Part shown: one piece after another, positions 33,101 to 43,424 of the stretch
How positions within the stretch are numbered: the first letter of the stretch is position 1
How the letters are laid out: the number at the start of each line of letters is the position of its first letter
Source: Isochrysis galbana
Lineage: Eukaryota; Haptophyta; Isochrysidales; Isochrysidaceae
Direction: 5' to 3'
DNA length: 64,000 nt
NCBI GenBank assembly: GCA_018136815.1
Contig: CM030935.1
Location: forward strand, 2,206,192 to 2,270,191
Position numbers and translations under genes: made by a program
The notes under the pieces: generated by a model
The model's database searches: none
What the model saw: only the letters and a program-made list of their open reading frames with translations
Told to the model about the DNA's origin: nothing

Positions 33101-35385
33101 CAGAGAAAGGCGGGAGGACGGGCCTGGGCGAGGGCGAGCGCGACGACGGAGCGGACATGGCTGGGCGGATCGGGATGGATAGGCTGGGGCTGAGGGATTG
33201 GAGAGGTTTGGTATTGAGGTAGTGTTGAGAACGAGGGACGAGAACGGGGACGAGAACGAGGACGAGAGCGACGAACGAAGAACGACAGCCGACAGACGGC
33301 TAGAGGCCGATGGACCGACGAGATGACACTACACTCACATCAACACTCTCCACACTAACGTATCCCTATCACGGAACGCACAGGAACCCGCTGGCAGATC
33401 GAACAAGGAAGAGAATGCCGACAAGAGAGCGACGGGGCGACGGACGATCCGACGGGGCAACAGTTACGCACAGGAATAAGGAGGGAATCTTTCGAAACCC
33501 CTTAAGTGATTTGATGAAGACCGAAGTAAAATAGCGCCACGATATAATCCAACGGCCAACACCTGAGGGGGAATCAGGGTCACACATGGGGCGGTTCCTT
33601 GCACCGGCGATACCTGACCGCGCGACTTAGCCTAAAACGCGAGGAGCACGCAAGGAGGTAAGCCAGGTGGGGGCAAGCAGGCGACAAAGGAGGCGATAAA
33701 GGAGGCGAGGGCAACAAGGGCGAATGGACGAATGTAGGACACTACGACAGTGACTCGTGGCTAGCCTGCAAGGAGGGAACAAAGAAACGCAAACAACTTC
33801 TAAAACAAAAAGGTCGATCGCGGATGCGACACCCCCTTGCTAGAATCGAGCTTCCATGCGAGAGAGCAATGAATGAGCGAAACAAAACCACGCAAGGGAG
33901 GAGCAAAGACGAAACAGCTAAACGAAAGGGCAGCCACACCCGTCCGGACGGTTAGGTGAAGAATCGGCGGTCGGCACGGCAGTCCGCAAGACCGCAGGAT
34001 TCAGCATAATAGTCCCCTCTCTTCTCTCTTCTACGAGAGTTTTACCTGAGGGTTTAGGCGGTGTGGCTAACGCCCAACTATTACACGGCTGGCCCTGTAA
34101 CACTTGCTCCGGGGGGGGTTAAGTCCGTGGTCCTGCAAGGCGATTTTCGTGCGGACAGAAAACAAGAGAGCTCCACGCGGGGGAAACTATTCGGCGGCCG
34201 CGGGGGGGAAATTCGGCGACCGCAGGGGGGAAATTCGGCGACCGCAGGGGGAGGGACCGGAAAGGAATTCCCGTACGTTCCCGTACCCCGATCAAACATA
34301 AACGACGGCGTTAAGCAATATCGAAGAGAGCGTGACAGTCGCGATTGTCAGAAGAACGCAGAGGGTGTATCGAGGAGAGAGACGAGGGCGCGATCCGATG
34401 GCGACAAGCGAGCGAAGGCCTCCGTGCGACAGCGAACGAAGGCCGGCGAGGCAAGCGCAGGGTGCGGAAATGCGTGGGAGCCAAACCACGGGGAACCGCG
34501 CGACGGCGTAAACGTATACCACCACTGTCCGAGCAGAAACGACGCACGCTGCGGCTGTGGCAGCGGGCTAGAGGACCGGGCCTCAGTAGGAAGGAAGAGA
34601 GCGGGCAAAGCACCGACATGTGCTACAGGTGAGTCGTGCGGGAGTGAGGCGAGACGCGGCGAACGGCGCGGAATCACCCGATCCGATGCGGCTGCAGCGG
34701 GGCACACGCGAGGTTCTTGGGCGGTCGGCCGTGGCAGAGCCGATCCTTCCTGAGACTGCCATTTAGTGGCCCGCTTTGCCATCTGTGACTTGCAAGCGGG
34801 CGGGAAGGGGTGAGCGGCATCGTAGTCAGCGACCAAGGAGGCACAGCGGCGCATGAGCTCAGCCATTGGTTCCCATGTGGCAGAAGATCGCGCGTAGCCG
34901 CGCCACTTGACGAGGTAGCAGCGATTATCTCCCCGGCCCTTGCGATCCAGAAGGGACTCCACAATGAACTCATCGTCTTGGAGTGGATCTTTGTCTGTGA
35001 GTGTGTAGTAGGGGCGGAGGTTAGTAACATGCACCTCCTCAGAGAGGAGGCGATTTTCTTGATCGCGTAGACGGTAGCGACCTCCACCGAGCGCCTCGGC
35101 GACACGGTACGGTCCACTGTAGTGATAGAGCAGCTTGTTGCGATGGCCAGGAATCTTGCGAACCACCTGGTCCCCTGGAAGAAAGCGGGTCGGGGAGGCG
35201 TGAGTGCGCAACGTGTCGGCTACAGCGTCAGCCTGGGCAGCGAGTGTGGCATCGAGCGCGGCAGACCATGCGGCCTTGAGGCGACTATGCATCGTCTCGG
35301 CGTAGTCACGAATTTCGCGAGGCAAGGGTGGCTGGAAATAAGAACCTGGAAATCGCATCATCTACGATGAATGCGACACGGCTGC
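33101..35385 (-). mobile_element. Ty3/gypsy chromovirus-type fossil (integrase C-terminus, chromodomain, LTR start)
   Basis: On the minus strand it begins at about 35385 with the same TGTCGCATTCATC end as the element at 11499. It passes directly into an integrase C-terminal region with a chromodomain (35330-34790), then a polypurine tract next to TGTCGCATCC near 33831, where a 3' LTR appears to start and run toward the gap. Gag, protease, reverse transcriptase and the integrase core are absent, so it is a heavily reduced, broken copy. The LTR region (about 33230-33300) has the same simple-sequence style as 39960-40110. Confidence 0.78.
34348..35361 (-). CDS. Integrase C-terminal segment with chromodomain (LTR-element fossil)
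   Basis: The open frame contains the integrase C-terminal GPY/F-type module (PGDQVVRKIPGHRNKLL, YSGPYRVAEALGGGRYRL) followed by a chromodomain (EFIVESLLDRKG, CYLVKWRGYARSSATWEP). This combination defines the chromovirus branch of Ty3/gypsy elements, where the chromodomain steers integration into marked chromatin. The remainder is Arg/Ser/Pro-rich and unrecognised. It belongs to a broken element and is not a host gene. Confidence 0.85.
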   Translation of the reverse strand: MMRFPGSYFQPPLPREIRDYAETMHSRLKAAWSAALDATLAAQADAVADTLRTHASPTRFLPGDQVVRKIPGHRNKLLYHYSGPYRVAEALGGGRYRLRDQENRLLSEEVHVTNLRPYYTLTDKDPLQDDEFIVESLLDRKGRGDNRCYLVKWRGYARSSATWEPMAELMRRCASLVADYDAAHPFPPACKSQMAKRATKWQSQEGSALPRPTAQEPRVCPAAAASDRVIPRRSPRLASLPHDSPVAHVGALPALFLPTEARSSSPLPQPQRASFLLGQWWYTFTPSRGSPWFGSHAFPHPALASPAFVRCRTEAFARLSPSDRALVSLLDTPSAFF

Positions 35386-35597
35386 TGTGAGCTGTGAGCG
35401 AGCGGCGCGAGCACACGCACACGCGAGCGTTGCGCGTGTGTGTGCTGCTCGACCAGGCGTGGCGTGTGGCGTGATGTCAGCAGCCCTGGGGTCTAGGGGC
35501 GGGAGTAGGAGGTAAGAGCAAGCCCTCACTCACCTCTGCGCATCGTCTTGTCCGCACTCTGTGTGTGTCGCACTCATCTACAATCTACAATATTACA

Positions 35598-37253
35598 ATA
35601 ATAATACTACTAATAATCAATGTTATATCCTAGCCAACCCCACTAGCTAATTGGACATAACGTCTCAGTCCCGGAATCCCGCCATGCCTGACGGGCCAGG
35701 TGTCCGAGTGATACCGGGGGGGTGGGGGCACTGCCCCCTCCCCTCGATATTTGTCCTCCCCCCAGTGCACGCACCGACCCCGCGCACCCCAGCGCGTCCT
35801 CTCATCAAGTCCACGCTGGGGGAAAACCCCTTTCGGGTAAAAGCAACGCAGGGGGGGAGGGGGCATTCGTGAGATAGGAGCCCAGAAGCGCTAATCTCCC
35901 TCGCTAGAGCGAGTGGCCGCAGCGAGCCGCGGCCCTTCCCTCCTGGCTCTGGCGCCCCCGTCTTCTCTTACCCAAACGGGGCGAGAAGACACGTTTCTGC
36001 CGGAGGGGAGAGCTGCCGCTCCCCCCTCCCCTCCCTCTTCCCTTTTCCCTTTTCCTCCTCTCTTCCCTGCGGCGGGGGCCCATGGCGCGCGCCTGCGGCC
36101 CCTCTTCAGGTCCCCAGGAGGCCGGCAGGGGCCTGGGAGCACAGCTCAGGGGGCAGGTGGGGCTGGGGCATGGCCCTGGCCCCTCCTGCCTCTCCCTCGC
36201 TGGCTCTCGAGCCCCTGCCAGTCGACTGGAGCTGGCTGGGGGGTCCTGATCAGGGGGCCCAGGGGGAGGAGGGGCTGGTCAGAGGGATGGGCAGGCCACG
36301 GCGGGCCAGGGCGGGCGAGTCAGGCGGGCCTGTGGGGAGAGGAATGGGTCAGCAGGGCTGTGTGCTCCTGGCAAGCCATCAGGCGTGCCAGGAGAGTGGG
36401 TGGTTCCTCCCCCATGGCAGGGGAGGAGTGGAGAGAGAGGTGGGCTCGTGCCCCCCCATGGGCGAACTAAAATTAAACCTTTTAATAGTCTCACCGCACA
36501 CGCGGCCGTGGACCCTCTACTTTCTACTCACGTAGGAAACTTTCTACACCCCCACTTCCCCGGCCCTTCTCCCCCCGCCATAAGGCGACTCCCCCGTGCA
36601 CTACTAGGGGGATAGGGGTGAAGGGCTTAGATATGGTCCGGTGGCCCGCGCCCCCCCCGGTGATCATTCCCCCCCTTCCTCCTGTGTCTCCGAGTGGGCG
36701 GCGGTCTCAGCCCCGACTTATCCTGTAAACAGGTGCGGGACTTACCTATTTTTCGGTGAGCGGAGCTCTCGCTCCGCCCACCCCCTTCTCCGCGCTCTCT
36801 CTCCCCTCTCCTGCGGCACGCGCGATGGCGCGCCTGCGGCAGGCCTACAGCTGCCTGCTGGCGACCCCTGGAGGCTCTTGGAGGCCAGCTCTGGGGGCAG
36901 AGGAGGCTGGGACTGGGCCCTGGTCTCCCCTGCCTCTCCCTCGCTGGCGCTCCTGAGCCTCTGGGGCCCCCAATCTGCACCTGTCTGCCTGTCGACCAGG
37001 GGGGGAGGGGGGGTTGGAGCAATGGGCTGGCCACGAGGGGCCAGGATGGGCGAATGGGGCGAGCCTGTGGGGAAGGGAGTGGGTCAGTAGGGCAGTGGCC
37101 TCCTGGCCAGCCATCAGGCGTGCCAGGAGGATGGGTGGTTCCTCCCCCATGGCAGGGGAGGAGTGGAGAGAGGGGGGGGCTCGTGCCCCCCCATGGGGCA
37201 ACCAAGTATAAACTTAGTTGGCCCATGGGCGAACTAAGTATAAACTTAGTTCC
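35598..37253 (-). mobile_element. Hairpin-headed retroposon, type B, with 15-bp TSD; host of a nested type A copy
   Basis: The flanks ATCTACAATATTACA at 35583-35597 and 37254-37268 are identical, marking a 15-bp target-site duplication. The minus-strand 5' end carries the hairpin (AACTAAG-TTTATA-CTTAGTT) and CCCATGGG. The 3' end is AT-rich (GGCTAGGATATAACATTG). A type A copy (36471-37221) sits just inside the 5' end. Without it the element is about 890 bp. The body has no convincing gene. Confidence 0.88.
36471..37221 (-). mobile_element. Hairpin-headed retroposon, type A, nested in type B, with 16-bp TSD
   Basis: It is flanked by CCCATGGGCGAACTAA at 36455-36470 and 37222-37237, a perfect 16-bp duplication of the host element's own hairpin/ATG region. 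It is 751 bp long. The minus-strand 5' end is CCAACTAAG-TTTATA-CTTGGTTG and the 3' end GACTATTAAAAGGTTTAATT. The length and both ends match the copy at 62313-63065, defining a full-length unit. Confidence 0.92.
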
Positions 37254-37508
37254 ATCTACAATATTACATATTCAAGTATCCACTACATCTACTTTCTATG
37301 GGACTTCGCTGGTGACCGACCCCCAGGCCAGCCACGAGCCCCTCACTGGTTTTGTTTTCTTGATTAGTGGTTTTTTTATCGCTCAGGCGCCTCCCGACCA
37401 CCCAAATATCCGTCAAGTATCCAAGGCTCCCACCCAAATATCCAGGAGATATCTAATCCTGCCAAAATCTGCCCAAATATCCAATGGATATATCCGGATA
37501 TTTCTGCC

Positions 37509-37724
37509 AACCCCTAAGGAGTGGAGAGAGGGGGGTGGCTCGTGCGCCCACCCATGGGCGAACTAAGTATGAAGTTAGTCGACCCAGGAATGAGCAAGGT
37601 AGTGGGTGACGGAGTGAGAGTGTGGGGTGGGGTTTAGGCGATGGCGAGAGTCAGCACCGAGAGTGCGATGGGACCCCGTAGCTAGCAATAGTAGCCCGAA
37701 TCTTTAAGAGTAAGAGTTTTTTTT
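37509..37724. repeat. Fragments of hairpin-headed element and LINE-like 3' end
   Basis: 37509-37580 is a diverged minus-strand copy of the hairpin head (AACTAAGTATGAAGTTAGT on the plus strand). At 37691-37724 the plus strand reads GTAGCCCGAATCTTTAAGAG and then, after a few bases, eight T, resembling the LINE 3' end (GTAGCCCAGAATCTTCAGATG plus T run). Confidence 0.6.
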
Positions 37725-37950
37725 CAAGAGTGTAGGTAGGCCAGCGGGTAGACAGTGGGTCGCGGCACTGCGCATTGCGCATGTGCAGACGCACGACAGA
37801 ATGCTGCAGTGCAACAAGATGGCCAGTAGGAACAGACTTTGACACGGCGCGGAATCATGCTATTTCCCCGAGCACACCGCGTTCTCAATATTGAGCCAGC
37901 AACCTGTGACACCGTCATAGCCAATGTCCCCTCGGCAAATGGACGCTATC

Positions 37951-38965
37951 TCACGTGTACGCAACAAGGAAGAGGAGCACTATAAGTATTATCGAGAGGA
38001 TGACGATGGCCATCTTTTGCTTTGGTTCCTTTTTGGGCATGAGCGCCTTCATTTTGTTCTTGAGCGCATCCATGCCTGAAGCCGTTTCATCCAATCCTGC
38101 ATAGTGGGGCCATCGAACACTCGAATATTCAAGTGGTCTGGCCGGGGACGGCCAGCTGCAGAGACATGCACGCGGAGAGAAGCTGGACATTTTGACCATG
38201 TACGGCGCCTACCTGATTCCAGATCGTTGAGCATTGCATTTTGACTGGCAAGCTCTGCATTCATTGCACCGCCGAGTTGCTTAAGCCTACCCACCGCTTG
38301 ACCTAGATGGCCAATGGTCTCCTCCTGCTCCGCCAGTTGAACCTGCCACATGGACCGCGTCGGCTGAGGGAGAACCGACACCGAGATCGAACGCCTGTTA
38401 TGCAGCAACCCTAGGGCTGACGCACACGACAAGGCAGTTGTGCAGCTCGAACATTGGCTGGGGTGTGGCATGCCTGCTGCAATGATGCGTGGGAGCCGAG
38501 AAGATGTGTGCTTCCCTGGTCCACATCCTTTTGCCTCGTCCTCACGGCGTCAAGGCCCCCAGCATGGTCTCTAGCACAGGACGAGCCCGCCGCCGAAGCG
38601 TTCGCTGCCAGAAGCCCGACGCGCTCCTCGGCCGAGGATCGTTTAGTGTTGGCCTTGCCAACAGGCGCCTTACCCCGAGCAACCTCTTCTCTCGCTGCAG
38701 CTACGGTGCTGCGCGTCGTCCGCACAAATTTCCGCCGCTCGGCCAGCACGGCCTCTGAGATGTTGAACCGCTCCGGGTTGAGCGTGGCGGACTCAATAGC
38801 TGAGTCCATGTCTGCGAGATCAATCTCTATCGACTCGAGGTCTGCAAGCAGCCGTTTGGCCGTGGGCTCCTCATGGCGTAGTCGCCACTGCTGCAGGATG
38901 GCCTCCGCTTCAGCAACCGCAGTAGCCACATCCTCCCTCACATCGTCAAACGGATCGCTCGGCAT
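37951..38965 (-). CDS. Qc-SNARE, syntaxin-6/10/61-like
   Basis: Membrane-fusion protein of the trans-Golgi/endosome system. The N-terminal exon from 38965 encodes the syntaxin-6 N-domain (MPSDPFDDVREDVATAV...LQQWRL; SIEIDLADMDSAI; RFNISEAVLAERRKFVRTTR). The SNARE helix lies in 38342-38213 (VQLAEQEETIGHLGQAVGRLKQLGGAMN) and continues in 38096-37951 (LDETASGMDALKNKMKAL), closing with KKEPKQKMAIVIL and a C-terminal membrane anchor. The last two exons are in frame with GT-AG borders (GTAGGC and TATGCAG). The first exon's 3' end (perhaps at a GTGAGG near 38550) and any linker exon between 38550 and 38343 are uncertain. The zero-layer glutamine is probably within the MNAELASQNAML segment. Confidence 0.85.
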
Positions 38966-39315
38966 GCGGCTCGCCGCAAACCTCAGAGTCGGGCTGCTGG
39001 CGCGCGGCTCTCACGGCGGCAGCGACGGCGGGCGAAGGGCGCTTCCTCCCTCCTCTCCTTCTGCCTCTCCTTCTTTCTCTCTCTGTCTCCCCCGCCCCCT
39101 CTCATTTCTTTCACTCCCCTCTTCTCTTCTCTCTCTCTTCTTCTTTTCCTCGCCTCTTGTTCTAGCTTTTGCCTCGCCCTCCTCTCTCTCTTCCTTCTTC
39201 ATCCGTCTCATCTCTCATCTCTCGCACTACTACTATTTTAGGACTGGAGCCGCAACAGGGAACGAATTTAGATTAAATAAATAAATTAATTAATGTTATA
39301 TCCTAGCCGACCTCA

Positions 39316-39390
39316 CAAAAAAAAACATCTGAAGATTCAGGGCTATACACCTACTGTCTACTGGGCTCTCCAGCTCTGCTCCCATCGCCC
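39316..39390 (-). repeat. LINE 3'-end fragment with oligo(T) tail
   Basis: On the minus strand this reads GGTGTATAGCCCTGAATCTTCAGATG followed by eight T (given here in part), nearly identical to the LINE 3' terminus at 17160-17212 (GGTGTGTAGCCCAGAATC and onward). It is a short, 5'-truncated copy. Confidence 0.75.
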
Positions 39391-39479
39391 TTATCTCTCC
39401 TCCCTCCACCTCCTCCCCTGCCCCACTTCATTCCTTTTTCTTTGGTTTCCGGGGTCCGAGGTCCGATCTCGGTGCGCTA

Positions 39480-40595
39480 CGCCACTAGGAGCGCCTCGCC
39501 GCCCCACCGCCCTTCGTTCGCCGTTCGTTCCCCGTCCAGACACCCACATGGGGTTGCCCGACCCAGTCCAGAATTTCATTCACCCGACTCCCGGCGGGGA
39601 GGAGGGCCAAAGCGCCGCGCTAGCCGCCGGTGCCGCTCGCGACGGAGTGGCTCAGAGCCCTCCGGTAGCGCTCGACTCGACAGACGTGCTCGATGCTATC
39701 GTACTATCTCGCCGCCTTTCGCCGTTGGTCGCTCGACTTTTGATATCTTGGAGAATAGGAGACGCCGCGTTGTAACTTGGGTGCCGCCACACCGCCCAAA
39801 CATCCAGGTAAAACTCTCGTAAAAGAGAGAAGGGGATGGGTTGCAGCGTTGAGTCCTGCGGTCTGCCGCGCCGGCCGCCGATTCTACACTTCATCGTCCG
39901 GACGGGTGTGGTATTTCCTGTCTCTTCGATCGTCGCGCACTATTCTTATAGCTTATAGTTCATCGTTCGTCGTTCGTCGTTCCGCGTTCTTACCGTACCG
40001 TTCTCGATTCTCGATTCTCGTCGTTCCGCGTTCTTACCGTTCTCGATTCTCGATTTCTTCGTTTCTCGTTCTCGATTCTCTCGTCTCTCGTCGTTCCGCG
40101 TTCTTATCGATCCTCGATTATTCGTATCTCGGTCGTCACGTCATCCGTCGTGGTTCGGCGTTTAGCGCGTGGCTCTCCATTCGAATTTATTATTTCATTC
40201 TTCGTTCGCTCCTCGCCCATTCGGTCTCGTTAGGTATTATTGCGTATTGCTCGGCCATCTTGCCTGGATGGAACTCTCCGCTATCCGTTAGGTTCTCTTC
40301 TTTCCCTCGCGGGCTCGCGGGACGCTCGATCCTAGCAGGGGGGTGTCGCATTCGCTAATCGACTCTCGCTAGGCTTCTCTCTTCTCTTCGTTCGGTATTT
40401 ATCGTTATAATTCTCTCGTTCTAGTTCTCGGTCAAAAAACTTCGCGTGGACGCCTAGGATCTAGGGTTGTGGAGCGCCCTCCCTCTTTCTCCCGAAGAGA
40501 AGGGCCAGGAAGCGGACGGGCGCGCCTCTACGCTTGTTCGCGGGGGCTCGTTCCCGCTCCGGAGTTTTGTTTTCAGCTTTATTTTTGAACTGGCA
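39480..40595 (+). mobile_element. LTR-element fossil: gag start joined to 3' region and LTR
   Basis: 39480-39690 matches the leader and gag start of the element at 12640-12830. From about 39777 it continues with a segment also found in the fossil at 33918-34103 (opposite strand; both contain AGGTAAAACTCTCGT). A polypurine tract (AGCAGGGGGG) runs straight into TGTCGCATTCGC at 40336, the apparent 3' LTR, which runs to about 40595. Most internal coding sequence is missing, so it is a broken, internally reduced copy. Confidence 0.72.
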
Positions 40596-40715
40596 GCCTA
40601 GGTACTAACATCAGTATATCAGCTCCCGGGGAGCTAATACTAATGCATCAGTACTAATACTAATATCAGTACTTACAGCCCAACTGGGGTGGTAGACATA
40701 TGACATATTGAGCGC

Positions 40716-40716
<1 letters not shown>

Positions 40717-40802
<86 letters not shown>
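40717..40802 (+). repeat. (TG)43 microsatellite
   Basis: An uninterrupted TG dinucleotide run of 86 bases lies between the LTR-element fossil and the Mpv17-family gene. Alternating purine-pyrimidine DNA of this length can adopt Z-form. Confidence 0.98.
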
Positions 40803-40805
<3 letters not shown>

Positions 40806-41137
40806 GGGCGAAGCTAGCGGCGCGCGGCGGCGAGGGAAAAGGGGGGAAGCGTCGCCCCTCCCCCCGCGCGGGGGGGCTACCTTCTTGCTTCTTTTCCCCG
40901 GTCTTCGCGCGTCGCTGCTCCGTTGGTGTTCACTTGCGCAAACTAAAGCTCGCTGTCTACTCGCGCCACAAAAAAATATGCGTAGCAGTCGCCGCCCTGA
41001 GCCGCCGGATTCCGCCCCGTCATGCAAGCTGCAAGCTTTCGGCGGGGGGGAACGCGATGTGCGAGCGCGAGTTTTGTTTTGGCAGCCGGAACGCGCGCCC
41101 CCTCTCCCCCCCTTCCTTGGCCCCTCCTTTTGAGCCC

Positions 41138-41160
41138 CCCCCCCCCCCCCCCCCCCCCCC
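41138..41160 (+). repeat. Poly-C run upstream of the Mpv17-family gene
   Basis: A run of more than 20 C residues lies about 100 bp before the start codon at 41260. Similar C or G runs near 2880, 730, 17550 and 54230 show that this genome tolerates long homopolymers; lengths may be imprecise in the assembly. Confidence 0.9.
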
Positions 41161-41259
41161 AAATTCTTCTCTCTCCTCCCCCTTTGTTTTGAGCTTTAGA
41201 GACAGGGCCGGCCACCACCAGCAGCCACCTCGCCTTCTTCCCCCCGCTAGCCCACACCC

Positions 41260-42165
41260 ATGCGCTTCTCCGCTCTCGTGCTCTGGCTGCCGCTCGCGTG
41301 GGCTAATCCACCCTCTTGGTATGCCATCGTTCAGCCAAGACTCTTCCAGCATAGCGTCCGCGCACCCCAGCGCACCGCCCTCTCGCAGAGCAGCTACCCG
41401 GATGATCCGCAATTCCCGCAGGCCGAGCGGTGCGTGGCTGCCTCAGCGAGCTCTGGCCTGGCCCTCTCAAGAGTGCCCGCGCTCGGCGGCGGCCTGGCCA
41501 CAGCAGCAATCTGTGTCGTCGCGATGATTGTCACCATTCAGACTATCCAGCCTGGCGCTGTCCCGGCGAGCATGGAGTCGACACGTCGGCTTCTACAGGA
41601 GTGGGCGTCCATTCGCGCACTCAACCCACAGACCGCTGCCTTCCTCGCGGCCTTTGGCATGTACGCAGCGAGCGATGCCATGGGTCAATGCGTTACGGCG
41701 TGGAGACAAGCGGACAAGGATGGCGACGTCACTCGCCTTGACGTGAAGAGGATGCTGCGCTCCGCAGCGTGCAGCGGCTTGCTGTCGGGCTGGTTTGCGG
41801 TCATATATTTTGGCATCCTTGACCACTTCGTCCGCCTTCCCGCGTGGGCGGCGGAGATTGATGGTCATCTCGGAGCATTCCTCGCTTGTCTTCCAGTCAT
41901 AGTCAAGGTGGCCGTCGATGTCGGGCTGTACGAGCCACTTTATGACACGGTCTATATGAGCTTACAAGCGCTTTTGCAAAACCAGAGGCCCAACTTGCGC
42001 TCTACCTTGCCGAAGGTGCTCTCCGTGTGGTCCAAGGCGCCGTTTTATTGGGGCATCGCTGACACTGTCAACTTTGCGTTCGTCTCAACACGCCTTCGGC
42101 CTCTCTATAATGCTGTCGCCTCGATCCCCTGGTCCATGTACCTGTCGCAGACTGCAAACGTTTGA
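41260..42165 (+). CDS. Mpv17/PMP22-family membrane protein
   Basis: Single exon, 301 residues. The C-terminal half shows the family signature: four hydrophobic segments, a DxKRxLRSAACSG stretch after the first helix (compare D-x-x-RT-x-R-x2-x-x-G), LDHFV, a central VDVGLYEPLYD, and the closing WSKAPFYWGIADTVNFAFVSTRLRPLY...WSMYLSQ. Family members sit in peroxisomal, mitochondrial or plastid membranes and are thought to form channels. The N-terminus (MRFSALVLWLPLAWANP) is signal-peptide-like and is followed by about 80 residues with another hydrophobic stretch, longer than usual, so plastid or endomembrane targeting is plausible. The TG and C runs lie just upstream. Confidence 0.87.
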   Translation: MRFSALVLWLPLAWANPPSWYAIVQPRLFQHSVRAPQRTALSQSSYPDDPQFPQAERCVAASASSGLALSRVPALGGGLATAAICVVAMIVTIQTIQPGAVPASMESTRRLLQEWASIRALNPQTAAFLAAFGMYAASDAMGQCVTAWRQADKDGDVTRLDVKRMLRSAACSGLLSGWFAVIYFGILDHFVRLPAWAAEIDGHLGAFLACLPVIVKVAVDVGLYEPLYDTVYMSLQALLQNQRPNLRSTLPKVLSVWSKAPFYWGIADTVNFAFVSTRLRPLYNAVASIPWSMYLSQTANV

Positions 42166-42870
42166 GGATGGAAATGCTTCGGACGGTGTATTTGCAGAGA
42201 GGATGCGCAATGCATCCTTCGCTATTGACTCGAGGCTGGGTGCTGCTGCAACGAGCATGACGCACTCGTGCTCGCTTGTTCCTGTCTATGTGTGCTATCG
42301 AGTCTACCCACTTCCGTGACCAACTTGCCGACTTGTATTCATCCATCAATGGCATTGGAATCTTGCAATGGCTGCTGACAACACTTTGGCGATTGACAAC
42401 AACCTCCAGCTCCTCGTGCGCTTGTGTGAAGCACTGCAGCTGATCTCGGTTTCCGATCTCTGAGCCCACATCTTCTCTATTCTTTCTCGCATCCCGATGT
42501 GTGTCGTCGCAGCATGTCTGTATACTTACACGCACGCTCACACTTCGTCTTGATATGCCCAAAGCTCCGTACATGTTCTCTGTTCGCATGTCCATCTCTA
42601 GGGTACGCTCCTCAGCGTCTTTTTTGTCGTCTCGCGGTCAATGTATACGACGACACACGACGATATTGGGAATAGCTCGCTCTTCTAGTTCCTTAGTTCT
42701 AGCCTCTCAAATACTGGGGAAGACGACGTTTGAGTTTGACTTATGACTTACGTCTTGCTTCATGCCGTCAGCCACCTTCCGGACAAGATTGCACTCTATG
42801 AACATGAACGATATCTGATATCTTCTAAAGCTGGCTAGAGTCAACCTATTGTTCTATAAAACATCTGAGC

Positions 42871-42935
42871 GTTAGTACCACTACTCCCACTAGCCCGGTA
42901 CTATCACGACACCCCTCAGCGCACTTGCTCGTACG
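42871..42935 (-). repeat. Dispersed repeat, copy 2 (see 3361-3435)
   Basis: The reverse complement matches the 3.4-kb copy. On that strand the following sequence runs GTACTAACGCTCAGATGTTTTATAG, which resembles the LINE 3' end CTTCAGATG plus T run. It may be the 3' end of a LINE-mobilised element. Confidence 0.6.
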
Positions 42936-43424
42936 CCGCAGCATTTCCCGCTTGACGCTCCGTCCGCGGCCTTTCCCCCTCCTCCCCCTATGTGACCTCT
43001 CTCCCCCACTCCAATAATAGGGGCATCCAAGGTCAAAGCTCGCTGCATCTCGCGTGTCTTCGGAATCATTCCCTCCCTTTCGTTGTGGTTGCAGATCGCC
43101 AAAGGGTCAGGGGGTGGTCGGACTGTCGGCAGCCCGACACGGCGCTGCATCGGGCGGGAATCAAATGCCGAATGTAGCTTAGATATAGAGGAACCGATCC
43201 CCCCGCGGGCGCGACCGCCCATTCTTTACGGGTAGAGCGTGAGTGCGCGTGACGGAGGGGGGGAGAGGGGGGGCGAATCGCACCATTTCTTGGCGAAGAT
43301 TTTCGTAGCGTCAGGTAGCCCCCCCGGGAGGTTTTTTATTGGGCATCGCGCCACGGTCAAAAAATGCAGCCCAACCCTTACTAGTAGTTAAAAAGCCCCT
43401 GTTTGACCGCCCTAGCCTTGGGCC

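Noticed and set aside
36627-37226. 199-residue minus-strand frame beginning near the hairpin of the type A element
   Set aside because: It is in the sense direction of the retroposon, but the Pro/Arg/Gly content and lack of conserved reading frame in the other copies suggest non-coding RNA. It could be revisited with a genome-wide codon test.
40718-41527. Frames starting with long Cys-Val repeats
   Set aside because: They are translation of the TG microsatellite joined to downstream sequence, partly antisense to or out of frame with the Mpv17-family gene.
41725-41765. EF-hand-like DKDGDVTRLDVKR in the Mpv17-family protein
   Set aside because: The loop lacks the glutamate at position 12 and a flanking helix pair. 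The segment coincides with the conserved D-x-x-R region of the family.
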